Positions 11,009 through 24,200 of a stretch of DNA of 64,000 nucleotides are shown piece by piece. Numbering within the stretch: position 1 is the stretch's first letter; the number at the start of each line of letters is the position of its first letter. The position numbers were made by a program, and so were the translations under genes. The DNA lies in NCBI GenBank assembly GCA_012064385.1, contig QRDG01002534.1, forward strand, positions 579,001-643,000, given 5' to 3'. Below the pieces are notes generated by a model. It had not been told where the DNA came from. It ran no database searches and saw only the letters and a program-made list of their open reading frames with translations. Source of the stretch: Puccinellia tenuiflora (lineage: Eukaryota; Streptophyta; Magnoliopsida; Poales; Poaceae).

Positions 11009-12595
11009 TGATAGTGCGAGAGGTGTTAATCAATCACGCTTCGTTGGGCACCCCAAGAGGAAGGTTTGAGGAGCACAGCAGCAAGTTTTCCCTCAGTTAG
11101 AAACCAAGGTTATCGAACCAGTAGGAGTGAGAAATGCTTCAGAAGGTTGTCCACAACTACAATGGTGCCAGAAAAAGAGCTGTTGCAGGGGAGACAGTGG
11201 AACCTGCAGAACACAATCAAACTACTTTGCCCCAACGAAGCAGTGAGGTTGTCAATCTCACCGGCCTTGCTGAATACAAAGGATTAAATGTATGTGTGGA
11301 AGGAAGCTTGTTTGCAGTAAATGAAAGCAGTAGAGCAGTTGATTTAATTGCAGATGTAAAAGAATAGACCGGGGTCCACAGTTCACTAGTGGTGTCTTCT
11401 CCATAAATAAAATACTACACATGCTGGGTAACAAATTACAGCTGGGCAATTGACAGAATAGAGAATGCATGACAATGCATGAACATTGCATAATACAGAG
11501 GATGATGATGTCTATATGAGATGCTTTGGGCATTACGACAAAATACATAGATAGCTGTTCCAAGCATACACCTATGCCTAAATAGTCCACCTTTGAGATA
11601 ACATACCGTAAAATCTCTCCAGTATTAAGTTGCAAGCAACAGACAATTGCATGAAGAACTGTGCATAAAGTTTACTCCCTAGTAGCAACGGCACTCCCCC
11701 GTCCTTATATGTTTCTGTCACTCAAGCCAAGGCACACAGGGACCGAACCCACTATCTAGCATAAATACTCCCTCTTGGAGATACAAGCAACTACTTGATC
11801 AAGGTAATTACAAGTACCAGAAAGCATGCAAGATCACAAATAACATAGACATGATAATATCAATAATCAACATCACAAGGTACTTCTCTATTCATCGGAT
11901 CCCAGCAAACACAACATGTAGCATTACAATAAGATGATCTTGATTATGATAGGCAGCTCACAAGATCTAAACATGATAGCACAATTGGAGAAGACTACCA
12001 TCTAGCTACTGCATGGACCCGTAGTCCAAGGATGAACTACTCACACATCTGTCCGGAGGCGGGCATGGTGGTGTAGAGCCCTCCGGCGATGATTCCCCTC
12101 TCCGGCAGGGTGCCGGGGAGAGCTTCAGAACCCTCCCGAACTAGGGTTGACGACGGCGGCGGCGACGGATGTTTTTCTGGAATTTTGATCGGGTCCTTAG
12201 GGTTTTCTCCTCGGGGGGATTATATAGGCGAAAGGGCGGCGTCGGTGAAGGCCCGAGGGGGCCACACCACCTGGTGGCGCGGCAGACAGGTGGGCCGCGC
12301 CTCCCTAGGGTGTGGTCGCCCTCTGGTGCGTCTTCGGCTCCCCTTTGGACTCCGTGTGCGTGACGAAGTTATAAGATCATGGGTTTTTGTCCCGTCCGAT
12401 TCCGAGAATATTTCCTTAAGTACTTTTCTGAAACGGAAAAACAGCAGAAAACAGGAACTGGCACTGGGGCATCTTGTTAATATGTTAGTTCCAAAAATGC
12501 ATAAAAATGCTATAAGATGTAAACAAAACATGTAGAAAAAGGTATGAAAACAAGCATGGATCATAAGAAATTATAGATACGTCGGAGACGTATCA
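11009..12595 (-). repeat. Element C LTR, left copy (1587 bp, full length)
   Basis: Matches 17919-19040 closely except for an extra stretch of about 460 bp (roughly 11623-12080) that the right copy lacks. It ends with the self-complementary GATACGTCGGAGACGTATC. Near 11164-11185 it contains GGTGCCAGAAAAAGAGCTG, a match to the sequence at the primer binding site. Confidence 0.93.
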
Positions 12596-12612
12596 GCATC
12601 CCCAAGATTAGT
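12596..12612 (-). other. Polypurine tract region of element C
   Basis: On the minus strand AATCTTGGGGATGC precedes the LTR start TGATACGTC. This is the common arrangement of Athila-type elements and marks 12595 as the LTR end. Confidence 0.8.
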
Positions 12613-15479
12613 TCTACTCGTCCTCGAGTAGGTAGAACGATAACAAATAATTTCTTAGGAGACATGCAAACTCACAATCTAGATCAACATAGTAATGCAA
12701 AACACAGAATGTGAATAAGGTGATCCAAAACAATTGTCTATAGTTGACATTAAGCAAACAATGATTAACAAATGCTAGCTAAAAGAAGCTAGAACTTTTC
12801 ATGAATCAGCGTGTTGGAGACTAGGAACCATACATAAGGTTTAGAAAGAAGAATAGTAAATTGTGTCTCCAATGTAAAATGTCAATCAATCTTCAAAGCA
12901 TCAAATTCAGTTAATAATAGAAATAGCCAAGCTCAAGTCAAGTGTCCTTAATCCATCCACTTAACTTATCAACTATTATGTAGTCCACTCAACTAATACA
13001 AGCAAAAAGAAGGCTTGGCACCATGAGGTTATGGCAAAGAGAATAATAATGGGGGTTTGGAAGGCCAAAAAGAAAGGCTCAAACAGTGGAAGAGGTAACC
13101 ACAAGACAAGAGGAAGTCCCGTAGTAGACACTGAATGAGGAGTAGTGATTGCCATGCAACGGATGCACATAGAGCTATATGAATGGAAGCTCTCCAATGG
13201 AACCAGTGGGGGTGCATCCAACTTGCTTGCTCATGAAGACCTAGAGCTCACTTGAGGAGGCTCATCGTTGGAATATACAAGCCAAGTTCTATAACGTTTG
13301 GTCCCCACATAGTTATACTAATTAAGCATGAAAACTCACTACAATGATGTAGGTGCTACTAGCACAAGTGTGGAATAAAAGGATAGTAGTGTTGCCCCCT
13401 CTCTCATTTTATATTCTTTTTTTTCTCTTTTTTTTTTGCTTTTTGCTTTTTGAGGCCTTTGTGGCTCTTTTATATTTTTCTCTCATTGGTCTCTTTTGGA
13501 CTCTTTTGATTGGCCACTTTGGACTCTTTTCAATATGCTCACAGGTAGAGGCAACACTCTATTTTACAAGATGATCATCACACTTTTTGGTGTACTCAAA
13601 ACTCAAAGACTAATACATGGTGTATGGTGGATATGCAAGACCGAGCGTAGTGTGGAAAAGATGTAGCACATGTGGAAAACCACGCATCACACTAACTCAA
13701 ATGGTCAAGCAATACTATATGGTAATGAAGTAAAAATGACATAAACTCATGTAATGTAAATGATGGATGTTGCATGGCAATGTATCTCGGAACAACTATG
13801 GAAATGCTGTGATAGGTAGATATGGTGGCTGTTTTGAGGAAGATAGTTGGCTTATGTGTAGGAGAACAAGATGAAGATCTCCCACGGGCTTGGATGTACT
13901 TGCGAAGTATGCACCAATCTCAATGTGAAAAAGTGCAATGCAAAGTACCGAAGAGGCTAGCAAAATATGGAGGTGGAAGTGCCAAAACCAAAAACTCACA
14001 TAGCATGTCGTATATTGCAAACAACTAACAGTATCAAAGTTTCACAAATGGTTAGAGACACCCCGAGAGGGATCGTGGCGGCGACACAAGTGCCCCGTTG
14101 GCTTCCCCGATCGTTGCAGTAACTATACCATTAGAAACTTCTTTTCAACTAAGAGGAAATCACGACACTAAAGCACTATTGACTTAAGTTGTTTTTAGTT
14201 CAGAAAAGTACGGCTCCACGCTCTACTAACACATCTTCACTAATAAGCTCTTAACAACATTAACCAACATATTTTAACCATTAGTTATTTTAATACCTCA
14301 AAACAATTGAAGAGGAGCAAGTTATCTACACAATGGTCTACAAGACTATGCAGCTTTTCTCTATTTCATACCACTATCACAAGCATAGCATTTTCCAATC
14401 TAACACATCAACCAAGCAACTAAAACAACTCTCTAACAAATAGGAGTGAAACACAAGAGAGCTTAACACAAAGAACTAGCATCCCTAAACAAGATAACAT
14501 GCTAAAAGCGAGAGCTTACTAGAAAACAAACAGTAGCTAAGAATACTCAACGAATATAAGCGAAGCACAAGAGTATTCATATGAAAAAGCGGAGCGTTTC
14601 TCTCTCCCACACAAGAATGCTAGGATCCAACTTATTAAGCAAACTAAAACACACACTCAAAATAAAAACAGACGCTCCAAGCAAAATACATAAGATGTAG
14701 CGGAATAAAAATATAGTATCACTAGAGATGACCTGATAGTTTTGTCGATGAAGAAGGGGATGCCTTGGGCATCCCCAAGCTTAGATGCTTGAGTCTTCTT
14801 GAATTTGCTGGGGATGACCCACCGGGGAATCCCCAAGCTTAGGCTTTTCACTCTTCTTGATCTCATCATATCGTCCCTTTTGCTTACTTGAAAACTTCCA
14901 CCACATCAAATTCAAAGTAATTCTCATTAGAGGGTTAGTGCATAAACCAAAAATTCACAAGTTCTACTGTGACACAAGCACACCTTAATGAATTATAACA
15001 TTAGCTACAGCCACTGATGCTCAAAGAATCAAAAAGATCCAAATAAACATCGCAAAGGAAGCAATGCACAATAAAAGGCAGAATCTGTCAAAATATGAAC
15101 AGTCTCTAAAGAAGAATTTTTTCGAGGTACTAGAGTTGCTCAAATCGAAAATCACTGAACTAGAAAAAGTTTCATACATATATGAAGATTCAGCACATAA
15201 AATCGCAAAGCATTTCGTCGCTTCTGGAATAAATGACGAATTTAACGGTGACAGACAGAAATCTGTTTCCTGTGCAGAAATCCAAATATATCAAAAACTT
15301 TATACTAGAGACCTTACTTGGCACAACATTGCAAGAAAATAAAGATACAAAGAAGTTGCTACAGAAGTAAACAAACTTCTTGACTCAAATAAAAGAAAAG
15401 ATACTGAAAATAAAATGATGGGTTGTCTCCCATAAGCGCTTTTCTTTAATGCCTTTCAGCTAGGCGCAGAAAGTGAACA
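12613..15479. other. Non-coding interior of element C
   Basis: About 2.9 kb between the polypurine tract and the end of the protease frame. It is AT-rich with many stops in all frames and a T-rich stretch at 13405-13510. No RT, integrase or envelope-like similarity is visible. The only structured part is the hairpin region near 14756-14842. Confidence 0.7.
14756..14842. other. Hairpin and repeated purine-tract-like motif inside element C
   Basis: GGGGATGCC (14756-14764) and GGCATCCCC (14768-14776) form a perfect 9-bp stem with a 3-base loop. ATCCCCAAGCTTAG occurs twice, at 14771-14784 and 14829-14842. On the element's coding strand this reads CTAAGCTTGGGGAT, resembling the purine tract next to the LTR. 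Confidence 0.7.
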
Positions 15480-17597
15480 TCAAGTATTTCCAAGAGAAGA
15501 AGCATCAAAACGATAATTTGCTCTAACAATAGAGTCAAAAGGTGACTTCATTCTCTTCCTAGGGAAGTGTTCCATACCTTTCTTAAGAGGGAATTGATAT
15601 CTAATGTTGCCCTCTTTCATATCAATAACAGCACCAATAGTTCGAAGAAAATGTCTTCCCAAAATAATAGGACAAGAAGCTTTGCACTCAATATCCAAGA
15701 CAATAAAATCAATGGGAACAAGGTTATTATTAACCATAACATGAATATCATCAATCCTTCCCAAAGGTGTTTTTGTAGAATTATCAGCAAGATGAATGTT
15801 CAAACAACAGCTCTCCAATGGTGGCAAGTTAAGCATATCATAGAATTTCTTAGGCATAATAGAAACACTTGCACCAAGATCACATAAAGCATTACAATCA
15901 AAATCATTTACTTTAAGTTTAATGATGGGTTCCCAACCATCTTCTAATTTCTTAGGGATAGAAGCTTCAAGTTTTAACTGTTCTTCCCTAATTTTCATGA
16001 GAGCATTGGTAATATGTTTTGTAAAAACCAAGTTTATAGTACTAGCATTAGGACTTCTAGCTAGATTTTGCAAGAACATTATGACTTCAGAGATATTGCA
16101 ATTATCAAAATCAAAATCATTATCATCAAAAGTAATGGAAGAAGGATCTCCCATAGTTCGAAAAATTTCAGCTCCTTTATCACTAGAAGTTTTGGTATCT
16201 TTTGGCAGTTTTAAGCTTTTTTCATGAGAAGTGGAAACATTGCCAACATTGTTAACTTTACCATTATCATTAATAGACTTGTTATCATGTGAAACCTGAA
16301 CATTACTAGTGGTGGTGATGGTGTAAACTTTAACCATATTATTCTTTTTAGTGGCTTCTCTTTCTCTTTCCCACCTAGAATGTAGTTCAGCCAACATTCT
16401 AACATTGTCATCAATTCTAACTTGGATGTCATTGATTTTAGCAAAGGGCTTGCTCTCTTTATCATTGTTAGGCATAACTTTTATTTTTAAAAGATCTACA
16501 TCAAGAGCAAGGGTTTCAACTTTAGAAGCAAGAACATCGATTTTACCCAACTTTTCCTCAACAGTTTTGTTAAAAGCGGTTTGTGTGTTGATAAACTCTT
16601 TTAGCATGGTTTAAAGATCAGAGGAAACACTCTTATTATTGTTGTAAGAATTACCATAAGAGTTACCATAACCATAATTGTTATTAGGAGGATATGGCTT
16701 ATAGTTGTTGTTACCAAAATTGTTCCTATAGGCATTGTTGTTGAAATTGTTATTTTTAATGAAGTTCACACCAAAATGCTCTTCTTGGGCAACCAAAGAA
16801 GCTAAGGGAACATTATTTGGATCAACAAAAGATTTACCATTAACTAGCATAGACATAATCACATCAATCTTTTCACTCAAGGAAGAGGTTTCTTCAACAG
16901 AATTTACCTTCTTACCTTGTGGAGCCCTTTCAGTGTGCCATTCAAAGTAGTTTACCATCATATCATCAAGAATCTTTGTTGCTCCACCCAAAGTGATGGA
17001 CATAAAGGTTCCTCCAGCAGCTGAATCCAATAGGTTTCTTAAAGAAAAATTCAATCCTGCATAAAAGGTTTGGATGATCATCCAAGCAGTCAGTCCATGG
17101 GTGGGACAATTCTTTATCAAAGATTTCATTCTTTCCCAAGCTTGAGCAACATGTTCATTATCCATTTGTTTAAAGTTCATGATGCTACTTCTCAAAGATA
17201 TAATTTTAGCAGGAGGATAATATTTTCCAATGAAAGCATCTTTGCATTTAGTCCATGAATCAATACTATTTCTAGGCAAAGATAACAACCATTCTTTAGC
17301 TCTCCCTCTCAAAGAGAAAGGAAACAATTTCAGTTTTATAATATCTCCATCCATATCCTTATACTTTTGCATCTCACAAAGTTCAACAAAATTATTAAGG
17401 TGAGCAGCAGCATCATCAGTACTAGCACCAGAAAATTGCTCTCTCATAACAAGATTTAACAAAGTAGGTTTGATCTCATAAAAATCTGTCTTAGCAGCAG
17501 GTGGAGCAATAGGAGTACATATGAAATCATCATTATTAGTACTAGTGAAGTCACACAACTTAGTGTTTTCAGCAGTACTCATTTTTGAGGAAAACAA
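15480..17597 (-). pseudogene. Element C gag-protease polyprotein with one nonsense codon
   Basis: One frame of about 705 codons runs 17597 to 15480, interrupted by TAA at 16611-16613; the likely start is the Met at 17582 (MSTAENTKLC). It contains the retrotransposon Gag domain (AAAHLNNFVELCEM, GRAKEWLLSLP, WERMKSLIKNCP), an Asn/Tyr-rich linker, a coiled-coil-like stretch just after the stop (EEKLGKIDVLASKVETLALDVDLLKIK), and an aspartic protease whose active site reads CDLGASVSIMP, the Leu variant usual in Athila. It ends after the protease. Gag would package the element RNA; RT and integrase would have to come from another element. Confidence 0.9.
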
Positions 17598-17802
17598 GGT
17601 AAACTGAATTGAACAAGATTAAACAAGTAACTAATTTTTTTGGGTTTTTGATATAGGAAAGCAACAAGATAAATTCTACACTAATTTTTTTGTGTTTTTG
17701 ATATAAGAAAGCAAAACAAGACAAAGCAATAATAATAAGCAAGACTAAAACAAAGTAAAGAGATTGGAACTGAGAGACTCCCCTTGCAGAAGCTTCTCTA
17801 CT

Positions 17803-17819
17803 CCCCGGCAACGGCGCCA
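17803..17819 (-). other. Second (upstream) primer-binding-site copy of element C
   Basis: CCCCGGCAACGGCGCCA, identical to the functional site 88 bp away. It is followed by AAAGAGAGCTGTTG, which closely resembles a stretch inside both LTRs. Confidence 0.85.
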
Positions 17820-17890
17820 GAAAGAGAGCTGTTGACGGAGGAGTGAGAAGTTTGGTACTTCGAGAAGCTTCTTACTGAGCACTCTTAACT

Positions 17891-17907
17891 CCCCGGCAAC
17901 GGCGCCA
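17891..17907 (-). other. Primer binding site of element C (tRNA-Asp type)
   Basis: On the minus strand TGGCGCCGTTGCCGGGG begins 11 bases after the LTR end at 17919. It complements the 3' end of plant tRNA-Asp. Confidence 0.88.
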
Positions 17908-17918
17908 GAAAAAGAGCT

Positions 17919-19040
17919 TGATAGCGCGAGAGGTGTTAATCAATCACGCTTCATTGGGCACCCCAAGAGGAAGGTTTGAGGAGCACAGCAGCAAGTTTTC
18001 CCTCAGTTAGAAACCAAGGTTATCGAACCAGTAGGAGTGAGAAATGCTTCAAAAGGTTGTCCACAACTGCAATGGCGCCAGAAAAAGAGCTGTTGTAGGG
18101 GAGACAGTGGAACCTGGAGAACACAATCAAACTACTTTGCCCAACGAAGCAGTGAGGTTGTCAATCTCACCGGCCTTGCTGAATACAAAGGATTAAATGT
18201 ATGTGTGGAAGGAAGCTTGTTTGCAGTAAATGAAAGCAGTAGAGCAGTTGATTTAATTGCAGATATAAAAGAATAGACCGGGGTCCACAGTTCACTAGTG
18301 GTGTCTTCTCCATAAATAAAATACTACACATGCTGGGTAACAAATTACAGCTGGGCAATTGACAGAATAGAGAATGCATGACAATGCATGAACATTTTAT
18401 AATACAGAGGATGATGATGTCTATATGAGATGCTTTGGGCATTACGACAAAATACATAGATAGCTGTTCCAAGCATACACCTATGCCTAAATAGTCCACC
18501 TTTGAGATAACATACCGTAAAATCTCTCCGGCGATGATTCCCCTCTCCGGCAGGGTGCCGGGGAGAGCTTCAGAACCCTCCCGAACTAGGGTTGACGACG
18601 GCGGTGGCGACGGATGTTTTTCTGGAATTTTGATCGAGTCCTTAGGGTTTTCTTGTCGGGGGGATTATATAGGTGAAAGGGCGGCGTCGGTGGAGGCCCG
18701 AGGGGGCCACACCACCTGGTGGCGCGGCAGACAGGTGGGCCGCGCCACCCTAGGGTGTGGTCGCCCTCTGGTGCGTCTTCGGCTCCCCTTTGGACTCCGT
18801 GTGCGTGATGAAATTATAAGATCCTGGGTTTTTGTCCCGTCCGATTCCGAGAATATTTCCTTAAGTACTTTTCTGAAACGGAAAAACAGTAGAAAACAGG
18901 AACTGGCACTGGGGCATCTTGTTCATATGTTAGTTCCAAAAATGCATAAAAATGCTATAAGATGTAAACAAAACATGTAGCAAAATGTATGAAAACAAGC
19001 ATGGATCATAAGAAATTATAGATACGTCGGAGACGTATCA
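17919..19040 (-). repeat. Element C LTR, right copy (1122 bp, internally deleted)
   Basis: Aligns with 11009-12595 but jumps from AAAATCTCTCC to GGCGATGATTCC, losing about 460 bp. Both deletion ends carry CTCC, so a microhomology-mediated loss is likely. On the element's strand this is the 5' LTR. Confidence 0.93.
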
Positions 19041-19045
19041 ACCAG

Positions 19046-19165
19046 CTGCTCGAGCAGGCGCTCATTCCGCAGCCGGTTCTCCTCGATGGCCATCAGGACC
19101 TCCGCCATTGAGGGTGGCGGTGGTGCATCAGGGTCACCGGGGTTACCACGACGGGTGCGAGCCAT
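19046..19165 (-). pseudogene. Element A gag, 5' part (first 40 codons)
   Basis: Starts at ATG 19165-19163 and encodes a basic and Pro-rich N-terminus, MARTRRGNPGDPDAPPPPSM, then AEVLMAIEENRLRNERLLEQ. The next codons lie at 11008 and below; element C separates them. Joining without one ACCAG copy keeps the frame exactly (120 bases, 40 codons). Confidence 0.92.
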
Positions 19166-19563
19166 TCTTAAGATTTGGAACAAGGACATAGTTAGTAAAC
19201 AACTCCGAACAATTAGAATAGATCATTTGAGTCCTTGCAGATATGGAGAATTAAGATAGCACTAGCACAAACAGATTTGGGCAACCACGATGAGATCACG
19301 TCATCGCGGCGATAACAAACGGAAACAACTGACTCGAGACTAACACCGGACGGTAGAACCCAAACACCGAGAACCTAAACTTCGACACCAAGCATAAAAC
19401 AAATAGAGATAAGAGAGCAGAGTAGAGCGAGTTGAATGAGGAGTAAAAATAATCCTAAGAAGGTTTTCACAACTCATTTTTAGGTTATAAATAATTTTCA
19501 ACTAGACTCGACATCGACCAATAGAAAGGGTTTCCTACAGGCTGTCCTGCTCTGATACCAACT
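19166..19563 (-). other. Element A untranslated leader and primer binding site
   Basis: The 5' leader between LTR and gag. The primer site is at 19549-19560, TGGTATCAGAGC on the minus strand, complementary to initiator tRNA-Met, three bases from the LTR. About 200 bp of this leader aligns with the leader of element B at 27350-27564. Confidence 0.88.
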
Positions 19564-21290
19564 TATAGCGCCCAGACCCCAGAACTATACAGTGAAGCTT
19601 TGTGCAACCGGTCATGCTACACAATCGAAGGTTACTGGGTTTACCAATCCCAGGCCAAAACCTTTGGCAGGTGTGCTCGGAATGGATCATCGGCACACAA
19701 CACTTCGATCATGCCATAAGCTCAGACATAGCTATCATGTATAGTAGAGAGATCAAGACTTGTGGAACAACTGGCACATCACCGACTCTATGACACAAAG
19801 ATTCATATAGCAACTCATATATGAGAAAGATACAAATATTACACACAAAAGGGATCACAGATCCACCATTACAACAGGCGGAAGTGAAGTAGTGTTGTCT
19901 AATACAACAAGATCCAAAATATAGGGCCTAAGAGGCCTACACATAAACATAACCCAGCCAGCTTGTTCCACAGTCCCAAGCTGCCACCTGGGAACCCCGA
20001 ACTACTCGTCGACGTCCACGAAGAACCCACCTGTGTGCTCGATGTCATCCTCCTCTGAAACAAAGTAATAAAGGCAGCAAAGAGAGACTGAGTACGATGT
20101 ACTCGCAAGTTTAGTAGGGCGATATAGGCCCAATGCTGACGGGGGCTCTAAAGCTGTATATGTAGCTAATTTTCATAAAGCTAGATTTTCTTTTAAAAAG
20201 ATGTAAAAGACCCATGACATCGACTACTCAGAATATTTCTTGCAAAAGGGGTAAGAGAGTAACTTTTTCATCCGGTTCTCGTCGAACCAACTCGTAGCCA
20301 AACCATCTCTCATCTCCACCAAAGGCACTCCCTCGAATCACCCTCGAGGAAATGAACCTTCTACCACACGTTGTAATTGCAACCTTTAGCTGCCAAGTTT
20401 TAATTAGGTTAAAGTTGTTTATGATCCCGTAAATCCATTCCCAAGGCATCCATAACCGTGGACATGGCTTTTCGAAAAGATTAACCCTGCAGGGGTGTAC
20501 TAAGTTACCTATTGGTACCGTCCGGCTCACCTGATTGGCCCTCTTCCGGGGAAGGCCGGCGAGTGGGCGCGGTTAAACCTTTACCTCGCGTGAGACTATC
20601 TAAGAGTCATCTGTGGCGACAGGGCAAGTTTACCCAGCCTATTTCAGCCCCTGCCCCCATCGCCACGTCCTAAACACAAATCCTCCGCAACATTTTCTTT
20701 TCCACTCACACGCAAATGGAAAATCGAACTAGAGGACCCTTGGATACGCCCGCACAAGTTATTCAGTTAGTAAGGAGCCCATACCCCCACCAATGGCAGC
20801 AGGCTCAAACCTTGAGTCCGAAGACAGGAACTCGCACCTAGGGGCAAGAGTGAGGCAAAACACCATCCCCGATGGCAACTCACCCAAGCCTTTTAAGCAA
20901 ATTAATTAAGTACCAACAACAACCACCATGTCCGAACATTCCATCATCATTCATCAATATGGAATTTAATCAACGGACATAAATAGATAAACGACTAAGC
21001 ATGGCTAAGCATAGCTAAGCATATAACAACAAATATATTTTTGTATCTGGCTAACACATCATACCTATGGTTCATAGGAGGGGAAACATGTATTGGTTCG
21101 GGGAAAAACATGCATTCATAGGATACTCTAGATCTTGATCAAAAGTGGCATTGGAATCGCATGCAATATTATGGTGGATAAAATAAGTTTATAAAACAAT
21201 AGGATTCTAGATGCCCAGAAGGTTAGGTTATCTCTTGCCTTGCTGCTGGGGCGTGTAGTACGGCTCGTCGGGGTAGGTAGAGTGACCCTC

Positions 21291-24200
21291 TGTAGCGCCC
21301 TGACCCCAGAGTTATACAGTGAAACGTTGTGCAACCGGTCATGCTACACAATCAAGGGTTACTGGGGTTACTAATCCCAGGCCAAAACACATTGGCAGGC
21401 GTGCTCGGAATACATCATCGGCACACAACACCTCGATCATGCCATAAGCTCGGACATCGCTTTCACGTATAACAAAGAGACCAAGACTGCGGAACAACTG
21501 GCACATCACATACTCTACGACACAAAGAGATCATAGTTCAACTCATATAATTGAGAAAGATAGCAAATATCACAATCAGAGGTTGCAGACCCATCATTAC
21601 ATCAAGCGGAAAGAAAATATAGTTGTCTAACAACAAGATCCAAATTATGGCCTAAGAGGCCTACAAATAAACATCCCGTGCCAGCCTGTTCCAAGACGTC
21701 CCAAGCTGCCACCTGGGAACCCCAGACTACTCGTCGAAGTCAACATAGAACCCACCTTCCAGTTCGGTGGCGTCCTCCTCTGAAACAAATAATAATCAAC
21801 AAAGCAAGGCTGAGTACGACGTACTCGCAAGAATTAGTAGGGCGATATAGGCCCGATGCTGACGGAGGCTCTAAAGCTGTATGATGTAGCTATTTTGCAT
21901 AAAGCTAGATTTCCTTTGTAAAAGATATAACAAGACCCACGGCATCGTCTATTCAGAATAAGTTTTCATAAAGGGGATAAGAGAGTAAACTTTTCATCTT
22001 CGGTTCTCATCGAACCTACTTGTAGCCAAAACATCACTCGTCTCCACCAAGGCACTCCCTCGAATCACCCTCGAGGAAATGAACCTTTACCACACGTTGA
22101 TTATGCAACCTCTAGCTGCCATATCAATTAGGTTAAATGTTATCTATGATCTCGTAGTCCGTTCCCAAGTCGTCCATAACCGCGGACACGGCTTTTCGAA
22201 AAGATTTACCCTGCAGGGGTGTACTATGTGAAAGTCGCCAGGTTCCCGAGGGACCTCCCAGCTTCTTATCCATTGGTACCGTCCGGCTCACCTGATTGGC
22301 CTTCTTCCGGGGAAGGCCGGCGAGCGGGCGCGGTTAAACCTTTACCTCGCGTGAGACTATCCAAGAGTCATCTGTGGCCACAGGGCAAGTTTACCCAGCC
22401 TCAGCCCCTGCCCCATCGCCACATCCTAAACACCACCATCCTCATCATTTCTTTTTCCGCTCACACACACGGCAAATGGAAATCCGAACTAGAGGACCCT
22501 TGGATACACCCGCACAAGTTATTTAGTTAGTAAGGCGCCCATACACCCACCAATGGTAGCACGCTCAAACCTTGGTTCTAGAGACAAGAACTCGCACTTA
22601 GGGGCAAGAGTGAGGCAAAACACCATCCCCGATGGCAACTCACCCAAGCCTATTAAGCAATTTAATTAATTAACAACAACAACAACCTCCATGTCCGATC
22701 ATTCCATCATCATTCAACAATATGGAATTTAACAACGAACATACGTAGCATTTCGACTAAACATTGCTAAGCATAGCTAAGCATATAACCAACAATTATA
22801 TTTTGTATCCGGCCAACACATCAAACCTAGGGTTTATAGGAGGGGGAAAAGGTGATGGTTCAGGGGATAAACATGCATTCATAGGATACTCTAATCTTGA
22901 TCAAAAGAGACATTTGAATCGCATGCAATATTATAGTGGATAAAATACGTTTGTAAAAGCAGTAGGATGCTAGATGCCAAGAAGGTTAGGTTAGCTCTTG
23001 CCTTGTTGATAACTATGGTCGCACTGGTCGTCGAGGTATTGTGGTGGAACCTCGACTCCTGAATCTACCGAAACACAAACAATACAGGAAAGGAAATAAA
23101 TAACACGAAATAATGGGTGCAATGCACAATCATGATGAGATGGTCATATTATGCATTGAAAAGTATTTGGGCATGTCCCACAAGTTAAATGGAACCCCTA
23201 AAATAAATATTGCAATTAACGGGTCAAAACTCCATCTTTAACTTAGTGATTTGCGTTATTTATCAAAACGTCCAGTACTGAAATATGGGTCCTAAATGCA
23301 TGAAAATGACATTATTAGATAGGTATTAACCTACTGATCGTTTTGGTACTTCGTTTGCAATTTTCCGATTAACGATGAATAAATGGTGATTTAAACGGTT
23401 ATGCGATTTAAATCATTTTAACCAATTCGAAAATGACATCAAAGGAAAGTTGGTTAATTGCTGTGAACTTAACATAGTTAGTTAGCATTTGCCTTGCTGA
23501 TCATTTTGGTATTTTATTCACAATTTTTGAGTGATTATTTCTCAAGTTATGAATTTCCCAAAATTGGAATTAAATCTGCCATTTTAATAATTTTAATTAA
23601 ACAGCAATTTAAATGTTCATTAGTGCATGGAAATAGAACTAAAATGTAGATGTTGTTTTCCTGAACATTTATAGATCTTATTTATAATTTTTGGATCAAA
23701 ATTCATAAAGTTATGGATTTTATAAATTCCAATTATATTCTGCCATTTTATTTAATTTAAATAAAACAGGCAATTTAAGTTTAACCAAAAAATCCAACTA
23801 ATGGCACTAATATTTAGAGTTTATTTAGCTGAGCATTTTGACATATTATTTGCAATTTTCTGAATTATAAAACTCTAGATATGAATTTCCAAAATTTTGA
23901 ATGACTCACAGGTGATTTGCATTTCACATTTAAATTTCAATTTCAAAAATTCATTTGCATGTGGGAGTTGCATAATTGAACAGGTTATGAATTTAGAAAC
24001 CTTCTGATACCTTATTTGCAATTTTTGGATCTACCAATTAAAAGTTATGGATTTTACCATTTTCTGTTTATTTTCTGGAAAAACAAAAATAAGAACAGAT
24101 GACGTCAGCATGCGTCACAGGGTAGGGGTGCGGGATGTTGAGCATCAATTCGTCGAATTGAAGCGAAATTGGTCGCGGGGACGAGCACTAGGCACTAGAG

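Larger units (their letters stand above)
11009..19040 (-). mobile_element. Element C: non-autonomous Athila-like gypsy element (gag-protease only)
   Basis: Boundaries are TGATAGYGCG and GACGTATCA on the plus strand, with target duplication ACCAG at 11004-11008 and 19041-19045. It lies in the gag gene of element A. LTRs are 11009-12595 and 17919-19040. The primer site is complementary to tRNA-Asp, as is usual for Athila. It encodes gag plus protease (15480-17582) but no RT, RNase H or integrase; the remaining 2.9 kb of interior is non-coding. This fits the TR-GAG type of non-autonomous element. Confidence 0.95.
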
